Assembly (NCBI GenBank): GCA_003158115.1
Contig: PMGM01000053.1
Location: forward strand, 1-6,728
Length of the DNA: 6,728 bases
Direction of reading: 5' to 3'
Source: Methanobacterium sp.
GTDB lineage: Archaea > Methanobacteriota > Methanobacteria > Methanobacteriales > Methanobacteriaceae
This document shows, piece after piece, positions 1-5,338 of the stretch; the first letter of the stretch is position 1; the number at the start of each line of letters is the position of its first letter. A program made the translations under genes and the position numbers. The notes beneath the pieces were generated by a model. That model made no database searches. It saw nothing but the letters and a program-made list of their open reading frames with translations, and was not told the DNA's origin.

Positions 1-1519
1 TGAAATTGGTTCCATGGGATTTGATATCTATCCCATAGGTGCTGTGGTACCATTAATGGAATCATATAGATACACCGAACTTGTTGATGTGGTAATGGCT
101 TCGGTTAAAAAATTACCAGATTCCCAGCCAAGACATTTAATGGGTGCAGGACATCCAATGGTTTTTGCACTTGCAGTTGCAATGGGTTGTGATCTTTTTG
201 ATTCAGCAGCTTACATATTATATGCTCAAGATGACAGGATTATGATGCCTACCGGAACATTTAAACTAGCAAATCTGGTTGAAATGCCATGTTCATGTCC
301 CGTATGTTCCAACCATACTCCAAATGAACTCAGGGCTATGAAAAAAAGTGATAGAATGTTATTACTTGCCCAGCACAACCTAGCTATAAGCTTAGCCGAG
401 ATCCGTAAAATTAGACAGTGTATTGTTGACGGCAGTTTAATGGAATTAGTTGAACAGAGATGCCGGGTTCATCCTTACCTTTTAGATGCTCTAAGAAACC
501 TTAAAAAATATACATCTACTCTAGAAGAATATGATCCAGCAAGTAAGAATTCGGCATTCTTTTATTCTGGTCCAGAATCTCTTGCTAGGCCAGAAATACA
601 GCGCCATCTATCAAGAATAAATAGAATTCCTCGAAAAAAGAATCTTTTATTACTCCCAAGGAGTAGAAAACCATATTCTAAGAATTTACATCATGATCTG
701 GGTAAATTTTATCTCAAACATATTAAGGGTGAAACATTAGGGGATTCTCAGGAGTTTTGGGATGATATCCAAGTTGCTGTTGTTGATGTTCCATTTGCAG
801 TTATACCTATTGAAATTGACGAAGTTTATCCCCTTGCACAGAATGAATCACCCATCATTACAGATGAAGATTCGAAAAAATTTGTTAGTGCAGAAATGGA
901 AAAATATATGGCTGAATTTGACAATGTAATAATCAGTGCTAAAATATTGGATCGATTCGACATGTACACCATTGAACTAGATTCTGGGGGAGAAAGATCT
1001 GAAAATCCTATCAGAGTATACAGTCTAAAAGAATATGAACTAGATTCATTTAGATTAGATGTGGATGATAGAGAAAAGATTAGTTCCATAGCAGACTATC
1101 AATTTGGTGCCGGAGCTGGAAAAGCTCTTTTCCCTGGTGATGTTCAGATTGTTAAAAGCCGAAAAACCGGCAAAATAAGACATATATACGAAGATGAGAC
1201 ACTTATAGCAACTTTAAGGGCTACAGATAGTGTGTTTGTACTGGACAGAGAAGGTGCAAGGAGACTTCATTCTCTTATGGATTACCCAAAAAACAGAGTT
1301 GTTGTGAATGCTGATGCAGACCCATTTGCCAGAGAAGGAAAAAGTATATTTGCTAAATTCGTTATAGATTGTGATATAAATATAAGATCTAATGAAGAAG
1401 TATTGATCGTTAATGAGAAGGACGATCTGATCGCCTATGGCAAGTCAATATTATGCGGTCATGAAATTATGGATTTCAACACAGGACAAGCTGTGAAGAC
1501 ACGTAAAGGAGGAATTTAA
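1..1519 (+). CDS. tgtA: Archaeosine tRNA-guanine transglycosylase TgtA, 5'-truncated by the window edge
   Basis: The enzyme exchanges guanine 15 in the D-loop of archaeal tRNAs for the 7-cyano-7-deazaguanine (preQ0) base, the first tRNA-level step to archaeosine; it is cytoplasmic. The reading frame is open from base 2, so the real start lies upstream. Base 14 is only the first internal ATG, and residues are numbered from it. The nucleophile region reads GCDLFDSAAY, with Asp63 as the expected catalytic Asp. Cys93, Cys95, Cys98 and His121 form the zinc site, with the C-x-C-x2-C and 23-residue spacing known from the Pyrococcus enzyme. Matching to that enzyme suggests that very roughly 180-190 N-terminal residues, including the other catalytic Asp, are missing. 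The C-terminal part (about 426-500) looks like a PUA RNA-binding domain (NRVVVNADADPFAREGKS onward). This is therefore the full-length archaeal type, not a split one. The stop overlaps the nac start by one base. Confidence 0.95.
   Translation, partial: EIGSMGFDIYPIGAVVPLMESYRYTELVDVVMASVKKLPDSQPRHLMGAGHPMVFALAVAMGCDLFDSAAYILYAQDDRIMMPTGTFKLANLVEMPCSCPVCSNHTPNELRAMKKSDRMLLLAQHNLAISLAEIRKIRQCIVDGSLMELVEQRCRVHPYLLDALRNLKKYTSTLEEYDPASKNSAFFYSGPESLARPEIQRHLSRINRIPRKKNLLLLPRSRKPYSKNLHHDLGKFYLKHIKGETLGDSQEFWDDIQVAVVDVPFAVIPIEIDEVYPLAQNESPIITDEDSKKFVSAEMEKYMAEFDNVIISAKILDRFDMYTIELDSGGERSENPIRVYSLKEYELDSFRLDVDDREKISSIADYQFGAGAGKALFPGDVQIVKSRKTGKIRHIYEDETLIATLRATDSVFVLDREGARRLHSLMDYPKNRVVVNADADPFAREGKSIFAKFVIDCDINIRSNEEVLIVNEKDDLIAYGKSILCGHEIMDFNTGQAVKTRKGGI
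1505..1512 (+). promoter_or_regulatory. Ribosome-binding site of nac
   Basis: AAAGGAGG lies in the last codons of tgtA, six bases before the ATG at 1519. It is a near-perfect match to the archaeal 16S 3' end and confirms that ATG as the start, despite the 1-base overlap (TAATG) with the tgtA stop. Confidence 0.85.
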
Positions 1520-1872
1520 TGTTACCTGGTGCAGGAATGAACCCTAAACAGTTAAAACAAATGCAAAGGGCAATGAAACAGATGGGAATGGACACTAAGG
1601 ATGTTAAAGGAGTAACAGAAGTGGTCCTTAAATTTAAAAACAAAGAAATTCTCATAAAAAGTCCTAAAGTAAATCTTATGGACTTCATGGGTCAACAGAC
1701 CTATCAGATAACTGGTAAAGTAGTTGAACAAAAGATTGAAACTGAATTGGAAGTCCCCGAAGACGATGTCGAACTTGTATCCAACCAAACAGGTGTAACT
1801 AAAGAAAAAGCACTTGAAACTTTAAAGGAAACAGAGGGGGATCTGGCCGAAGCCATATTGAGGTTAAGTTAA
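1519..1872 (+). CDS. nac: Nascent polypeptide-associated complex protein (archaeal NAC, alpha type)
   Basis: Archaeal NAC binds at the ribosomal exit tunnel and contacts emerging chains. In archaea it is a homodimer of alpha-type subunits. The 117 residues fit the family length. The basic, Met-rich N-terminus (MNPKQLKQMQRAMKQMG, from residue 7) is the expected ribosome-contact helix. Residues about 33-70 (VTEVVLKFKNKEILIKSP to QQTYQITGKV) are the six-stranded NAC dimerisation domain. Residues about 78-117 (VPEDDVELVSNQTGVTKE to AEAILRLS) are the UBA domain typical of alpha-NAC. The start is fixed by a strong ribosome-binding site inside tgtA. The next gene begins on the base after the nac stop, so the two are surely cotranscribed. 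Nothing is missing or unusual in the protein. Confidence 0.97.
   Translation: MLPGAGMNPKQLKQMQRAMKQMGMDTKDVKGVTEVVLKFKNKEILIKSPKVNLMDFMGQQTYQITGKVVEQKIETELEVPEDDVELVSNQTGVTKEKALETLKETEGDLAEAILRLS
1860..1864 (+). promoter_or_regulatory. Ribosome-binding site of the phosphoesterase gene
   Basis: GAGGT, within the last codons of nac, is complementary to the archaeal anti-Shine-Dalgarno sequence. It lies eight bases before the ATG at 1873, supporting that start. Confidence 0.65.
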
Positions 1873-2625
1873 ATGCCGTTTATTGCACATTTATCTGATT
1901 TACACATTGGTTCAATTAGTTTCGTTGAAGAATTATTGATTAACGTCATTGATTATGTCAACGAAATCAAACCCAACGTAACAATAGTTACAGGTGATAT
2001 TACTGATAATGGTTACTACCTTGAATACAAGGAAGCAGCTTCATATTTGGATCAAATTAAAACTCCAATATTAGTTGTACCTGGAAATCATGATTCAAGA
2101 CATATTGGTGATGAAGTTTTTGAAGAACTAATAAAAAATAGATATGGTACATTAAAAGTAAAAAAACACGGATTAAAAGTAATAGGACTCGATAGCAGCG
2201 AACCAGATCTTGACTATGGTAGAGTTGGAAGATCCCAACAAAATTGGATGGCAGAGGAACTTAAAAAAGCAGACGAAGAAAACTTGTATAAAATAATTGC
2301 ACTCCATCACCATATCATACCGGTACCTAGAACTGGTCGTGAGAGAAATGTTTTAACTGATGCAGGAGATATATTACAAACAATTATGGAAAGGAAAGCT
2401 GATTTAATCCTCTCGGGACATAAACATATGCCCCATTTTTGGATGATGGAAAATTCAGCATTTATAACTGCAGGTACAGCATCATCACTTAAGTTAAGGG
2501 GAAGAGAACTATCCTCATTCAATACCATAAATATTGAAGAGGATTTCATTGAAATTGTCCTGAACCGTGCCGATGGAACTCAAAGATGTCTAGCAAAATA
2601 TGAAAACACTTGTTTAGGTGATTAA
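1873..2625 (+). CDS. Calcineurin-like metallophosphoesterase (CpdA / class III phosphodiesterase type)
   Basis: This is a 250-residue single-domain metallophosphoesterase with the complete dimetal site. The ligands are Asp9 and His11 in SDLHIG, Asp42 in TGDITDN, Asn72-His73-Asp74 in PGNHD, His145-147 in ALHHH, and His183 and His185 in SGHKH. This motif order and compact length are those of the class III cyclic-nucleotide phosphodiesterase/CpdA group, but related proteins act on other phosphoesters, so the substrate cannot be read from the sequence. There is no signal peptide or membrane segment, so it is cytosolic. The C-terminal part (ITAGTASSLKLRGRELSSFN onward) is the usual closing beta sheet. 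It starts directly after nac and ends directly before the NYN ribonuclease gene. Its place beside a possible nucleotide-processing palm protein two genes down makes a nucleotide substrate attractive, but that is inference. Confidence 0.92.
   Translation: MPFIAHLSDLHIGSISFVEELLINVIDYVNEIKPNVTIVTGDITDNGYYLEYKEAASYLDQIKTPILVVPGNHDSRHIGDEVFEELIKNRYGTLKVKKHGLKVIGLDSSEPDLDYGRVGRSQQNWMAEELKKADEENLYKIIALHHHIIPVPRTGRERNVLTDAGDILQTIMERKADLILSGHKHMPHFWMMENSAFITAGTASSLKLRGRELSSFNTINIEEDFIEIVLNRADGTQRCLAKYENTCLGD
2616..2622 (+). promoter_or_regulatory. Ribosome-binding site that supports a TTG start
   Basis: AGGTGAT is a full match to the 3' half of the archaeal Shine-Dalgarno sequence AGGAGGTGAT. It ends three bases before the TTG at 2626, which puts the ribosome in the right register for that codon. 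No ATG is usable nearby: the conserved VDASNV motif begins only at the fifth residue, so TTG is the only start that keeps the domain intact. Confidence 0.75.
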
Positions 2626-3654
2626 TTGAAAGTTATTGTAGATGCATCAAATGTAGCACATTTCGGAAAGGATAAAGAAGGAAAAAAGCCTAGTTTAGAC
2701 AACCTTCTAAAAGCTCTTGAAGCCCTTGAAAAATTAGGATATGAACCATTCCCAATAGCAGATGCATCCCTGAGGCATGAAATAGACGAAAAGGATAAAT
2801 TTAACGAACTCCTTGGTAATGGTAAAGTTCAACAGGTTCCCTCAGGCACTACTGCAGATCATTTCATACTCAAAATTGCAGAGGATGAAAATTGTAAAAT
2901 ACTTTCAAATGACAATTTCAGGGAATATAAGGACGAATTCCACGACATCAATAATAAAAGAATTCCATTCAACTTTGTAGATGATCGAATAACAATTGGA
3001 ACATCATCCAAACCCAAAAAGATAAAGAATATACTGCAAAAGATATGTACCCAAATGCTGAACGACTTCGAAAAAAAGGGTCTAGATGCATATAAACTCA
3101 AAAAGAACAATAAATTGAGTGGTATTGCTGTTGCAAAAGAAGCTATTGATAGGATTACTAAAACTAAAGAAGATGGTTTGGATTCAAAACTTGAGGACAT
3201 CTTCAGTAAAATTCCTCTATTTGAAAAGGTCTTGGGAATGGTTGAAGATGCAGAAACAGCAAGCGACTTTATAATATTCGTACTTGTTAGTCCTAGAGAT
3301 TATAAGGATGCCGTTAGAAATGCGGGGAACATAGCGGTAACTGTAGGAGATAGGTTAAAACTTGATCATGCACCATTAGTTGCTGTTCGAAATGATCTTT
3401 TCACCAAACCAGGTTCCTTTGAACTTAACATAATATATTCAGATGAAATACTTGAAGAATCTCCCTACAATGTTAATATAACCATAAACGACCATGATTA
3501 CTCCTTTGTCAAGAAAAATTCAAGAAACATCGCAAGCACCGTGGCTGCAAGGCTTGGAACATGGAAATTCCCAATAGTATCAGTAAAGCCCAGCATGCTA
3601 ATGGAAAAACCAGGACACTTTGATATAACATTAGAGAAGGGAGGAGAAAAATAA
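2626..3654 (+). CDS. NYN-domain ribonuclease of the Zc3h12a/Regnase type with a duplicated C-terminal domain
   Basis: A 342-residue protein starting at TTG. Residues 1-128 match the PIN-like NYN domain of the Zc3h12a (Regnase) endoribonucleases. VDASNVAHFG gives Asp6, the first metal ligand. TTADHFILKIA gives Asp78, where Regnase has Asp-Asp and this protein Ala-Asp. ILSNDNFREYKDEF gives Asp96 and closely resembles the SND(T/N)(Y/F)R signature. Asp46 may add another acid. Metal-dependent endonuclease activity on RNA is therefore likely. There is no CCCH zinc finger. Residues about 130-214 form a basic, helix-rich linker. Residues 215-274 and 281-340 are two copies of one ~60-residue unit of unknown function, sharing NIAxTVxxRL, P(L/I)V(A/S)V and KPGxF(E/D)(L/I). 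No membrane segment is visible. The gene abuts both neighbours with no spacing. The NYN call is firm; the target and the role of the repeats are unknown. Confidence 0.85.
   Translation: MKVIVDASNVAHFGKDKEGKKPSLDNLLKALEALEKLGYEPFPIADASLRHEIDEKDKFNELLGNGKVQQVPSGTTADHFILKIAEDENCKILSNDNFREYKDEFHDINNKRIPFNFVDDRITIGTSSKPKKIKNILQKICTQMLNDFEKKGLDAYKLKKNNKLSGIAVAKEAIDRITKTKEDGLDSKLEDIFSKIPLFEKVLGMVEDAETASDFIIFVLVSPRDYKDAVRNAGNIAVTVGDRLKLDHAPLVAVRNDLFTKPGSFELNIIYSDEILEESPYNVNITINDHDYSFVKKNSRNIASTVAARLGTWKFPIVSVKPSMLMEKPGHFDITLEKGGEK
3639..3646 (+). promoter_or_regulatory. Ribosome-binding site of the palm-domain membrane protein
   Basis: GGGAGGAG in the last codons of the NYN gene lies eight bases before the ATG at 3655. 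An alternative in-frame ATG at 3661 would be 14 bases away, so 3655 is preferred. Confidence 0.7.
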
Positions 3655-4863
3655 ATGGTCATGGATTACATTTCACGAACCATCTTTGGATTTTTAATCA
3701 AAAACAAAGTCATAAGCATTGGAACTAAATATTATCCTACTAACGATATGGAACGAGAATATGTTGCAATGATAAATTTCACGCGAACTATGCTCCTTGA
3801 AATTGAATCAGCTCATATTACAACGGAAAATATATTTAATAATGTTCTAAACGAAGTGGGTACTGGAAACATTCCTGAAAACAGGAGGTTTTTAGAGATA
3901 GAACCTGCTGAAAACCAGGTCAATGAATATGCTCTTCTAAGTAACATTATCATGGGTAGTGATAGATATCTTTATATTGAGCTATTTAAAAGTGATAAAA
4001 GGCTTATTGAAGAATTTGTTGCCCATATAAAAAATGAGAATGGTTTAATTGTAGAGAGAAGTTCAACTGAAATTGTTTCTAAGTTACTCTCTAAGAATGA
4101 TGCCATAAGGATAGGAATTGAATTAATATCCCAGGGTATGGATAAGGATAACGAAGTAAGAGTTGCAGTTGGAATGACTGGTGCAGCTGCAATTGAGAGA
4201 TCTATAAATCTCAATAAGCAGATTGGAGAAACTTCAGGGGTAGGTTTCACTAAGTTAGGAGGAGAATTTGCAATTGTTTTCTCATCCAAATTAGGTAATC
4301 TTGAAGGTATACCCGCTATTTATGATAACTACGTATTCATAGATGCCATAGATTCTACAAAGTTTATAGATGAAAACGGTCGTGACAAACTAGTTGAAAT
4401 CATGAATGAAGTGAAGGCATATATTGAAAAGGACTGTAATGGTAGGATAGAAGGTTACAGGGAAGGCGGAGACGATTTGATAGCTAACTTACCAACTAAA
4501 GATGCTGCTCTTCGTGCGGGAATGGATAGTGCATGGCATGCATTGAACAATGGGGTAAGACTTAGGGTAGGTATTGGTAAAAGTCGTAGAGAAGCCGGTG
4601 AAAGGGCACAGATGGCTGATGGAATAAAAGTCTGGAATAACAATCCGGTTATGGTTTTTGATTTAGCAGATGGAATCTACTCTTACTACATACCATCAGA
4701 ATTCACTAGGACAATACTGGACTTTTTACTAGACAGAAAATCCAAAATAATTGTAATATTCATATTTGTTTTCATTGCCACACTAATTGGATGGAACATT
4801 GGCCAACCTTACTTTGGAGTTTTGGCCGTTATATTAGCCCTAATATATGCTGTTACAGCATAA
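3655..4863 (+). CDS. Membrane-anchored tandem palm-domain protein with a GGDD motif, GTP cyclohydrolase III-like
   Basis: This 402-residue protein belongs to no family I can name with certainty. Residues 1-100 are an uncharacterised N-terminus. Residues about 105-191 and 226-325 appear to be two copies of a palm (GGDEF/cyclase-type) fold. The second looks catalytically competent: its first strand, YVFIDAIDSTKF, offers Asp230 and Asp233. A hairpin follows with GYREGGDDLIANLP (GGDD at 271-274). Next is the strand VRLRVGIGKS with the helix REAGERAQMADGIKVW, then PVMVFD. The first copy aligns but has SSTE in place of GGDD and Glu109/Lys112 in place of the two Asp. Two tandem palm domains, and the GIGKS...A...ADIG-like helix, recall GTP cyclohydrolase III as I remember it. 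Residues 363-380 and 385-401 form a membrane hairpin, with Arg361, Lys362 and Lys364 suggesting a cytoplasmic catalytic part. It is the last gene of the run and starts on the base after the NYN gene. The reaction could be GTP ring opening, nucleotide cyclisation or oligonucleotide synthesis; the sequence cannot decide. Confidence 0.75.
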   Translation: MVMDYISRTIFGFLIKNKVISIGTKYYPTNDMEREYVAMINFTRTMLLEIESAHITTENIFNNVLNEVGTGNIPENRRFLEIEPAENQVNEYALLSNIIMGSDRYLYIELFKSDKRLIEEFVAHIKNENGLIVERSSTEIVSKLLSKNDAIRIGIELISQGMDKDNEVRVAVGMTGAAAIERSINLNKQIGETSGVGFTKLGGEFAIVFSSKLGNLEGIPAIYDNYVFIDAIDSTKFIDENGRDKLVEIMNEVKAYIEKDCNGRIEGYREGGDDLIANLPTKDAALRAGMDSAWHALNNGVRLRVGIGKSRREAGERAQMADGIKVWNNNPVMVFDLADGIYSYYIPSEFTRTILDFLLDRKSKIIVIFIFVFIATLIGWNIGQPYFGVLAVILALIYAVTA

Positions 4864-4918
4864 AAAAAATTGATAATAAATTTTAATGAAATTAATATAT
4901 TTTTAAAAGTGTTTAATT
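4864..4918 (+). promoter_or_regulatory. AT-rich intergenic promoter region with a TATA-like box
   Basis: ATTAATATAT at 4891-4900 is a TATA-like box centred about 24 bases before the ATG at 4919. That is the distance at which archaeal transcription usually starts, so the transcript would begin at or next to the start codon. An alternative box, TAATAAATTTTA near 4875, would give a leader of roughly 15 bases. Short T runs (TTTT at 4881, TTTTT at 4900) could also help end transcription of the upstream operon. No hairpin is evident. Confidence 0.4.
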
Positions 4919-5269
4919 ATGAAAGAAAAAATTAAAGGAAAAATATTTGTTGGAATGGTAATTTCTTTACTGGCATTTGGATTAGCAACAGGAACAAGTG
5001 TAGTTCTAGGAACAAACCCATTAAATTCAAGTGGTATTATGAATCTAACACAACAAGGCCAATTTCCAAGTTTACCATTTAGTCCCAGCAATGTTACATC
5101 AACCAACCAATCAACTGTAAATACAACAACAACTCCAACAACTACTCCAACAACTCCTCAACAGACAATAACTCCATCTACACCAAAAAATTCATCTAAT
5201 AATAATAATAATAAAAACAGCAACAAAACATCACCAACTAAAACTAACACCACATCGACTACGGGATAA
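4919..5269 (+). CDS. Small exported or membrane-anchored Thr/Asn-rich protein, probably glycosylated
   Basis: I do not recognise a family. The 116 residues start with a positively charged stretch (Lys2, Lys4, Lys6, Lys8) and then a long hydrophobic segment, residues 9-31. This is either a signal peptide or an uncleaved membrane anchor. There is no lipobox Cys; in fact the protein has no Cys at all. From residue 34 on it is low-complexity and rich in Thr, Asn, Ser and Pro: 21 of the last 56 residues are Thr. Eight N-glycosylation sequons (N-x-S/T) start at residues 36, 42, 58, 63, 68, 91, 102 and 110. Residues 94-98 are five Asn, all AAT codons. This composition fits an extended, glycosylated stalk on the cell surface, so the outside location is inferred. 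There is no Shine-Dalgarno site before the ATG and a TATA-like box sits close, suggesting a leaderless mRNA. A role linked to either neighbour is not apparent. Confidence 0.75.
   Translation: MKEKIKGKIFVGMVISLLAFGLATGTSVVLGTNPLNSSGIMNLTQQGQFPSLPFSPSNVTSTNQSTVNTTTTPTTTPTTPQQTITPSTPKNSSNNNNNKNSNKTSPTKTNTTSTTG
5132..5155 (+). repeat. Two perfect tandem copies of a 12-base unit
   Basis: ACTCCAACAACT occurs at 5132-5143 and again at 5144-5155. The unit length is a multiple of three, so it encodes a repeated Thr/Pro tetrapeptide (TPTT) in the Thr-rich tail of the small exported protein. Copy-number change would leave the frame intact. Confidence 0.85.
5198..5212 (+). repeat. (AAT)5 microsatellite in the coding frame
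   Basis: Five consecutive AAT codons encode Asn94-Asn98 of the small exported protein. Slippage would change the number of Asn residues without a frameshift. Confidence 0.85.
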
Positions 5270-5338
5270 TATAAATTATTAAAAATTAGATTATTATTAC
5301 AAATTTATTAAATCTTTAATTATAAATGGAGATTTGAA
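5270..5338 (+). promoter_or_regulatory. argJ upstream region: TATA-like box and ribosome-binding site
   Basis: TATAAATT at 5270-5277, directly after the stop of the preceding gene, is the best TATA-like candidate. It would start transcription near 5298 and give a leader of about 40 bases. GGAG at 5328-5331 lies seven bases before the argJ ATG at 5339 and is its ribosome-binding site. A three-codon ATG-GAG-ATT-TGA reading frame at 5326-5337 overlaps this site and is probably accidental. The whole stretch is so AT-rich that the promoter call is uncertain. Confidence 0.45.

Noticed and set aside
14..16. ATG at 14 as the start of the first gene
   Set aside because: The frame is open upstream to the window edge, and the encoded part begins in the middle of the transglycosylase catalytic domain. 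The true start must lie outside the window.
4255..4269. LGGEF at residues 201-205 of the palm protein, followed by AIVF, looks like a GGDEF signature
   Set aside because: It falls after the strand and helix of the first palm copy, at the place where the second copy has NNPVMVFD, not in the catalytic hairpin. The Asp is also missing. It is probably a chance match; the real GGDD is at residues 271-274.
4465..4476. GGDD taken as evidence for a CRISPR type III (Cas10) or mCpol locus
   Set aside because: There is no repeat-spacer array, no other Cas protein and no HD or CARF domain in the window. The resemblance is limited to the shared palm fold, and the tandem-domain layout fits GTP cyclohydrolase III better.
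4864..4918. A terminator hairpin after the five-gene run
   Set aside because: I see only short A and T runs with no stable GC stem, and the same bases better fit a promoter for the next gene.
5326..5337. Three-codon reading frame (ATG GAG ATT TGA) just before argJ as a possible leader peptide
   Set aside because: It has no ribosome-binding site, and it overlaps the argJ site itself. It has no arginine codons, so an attenuation role is unsupported.
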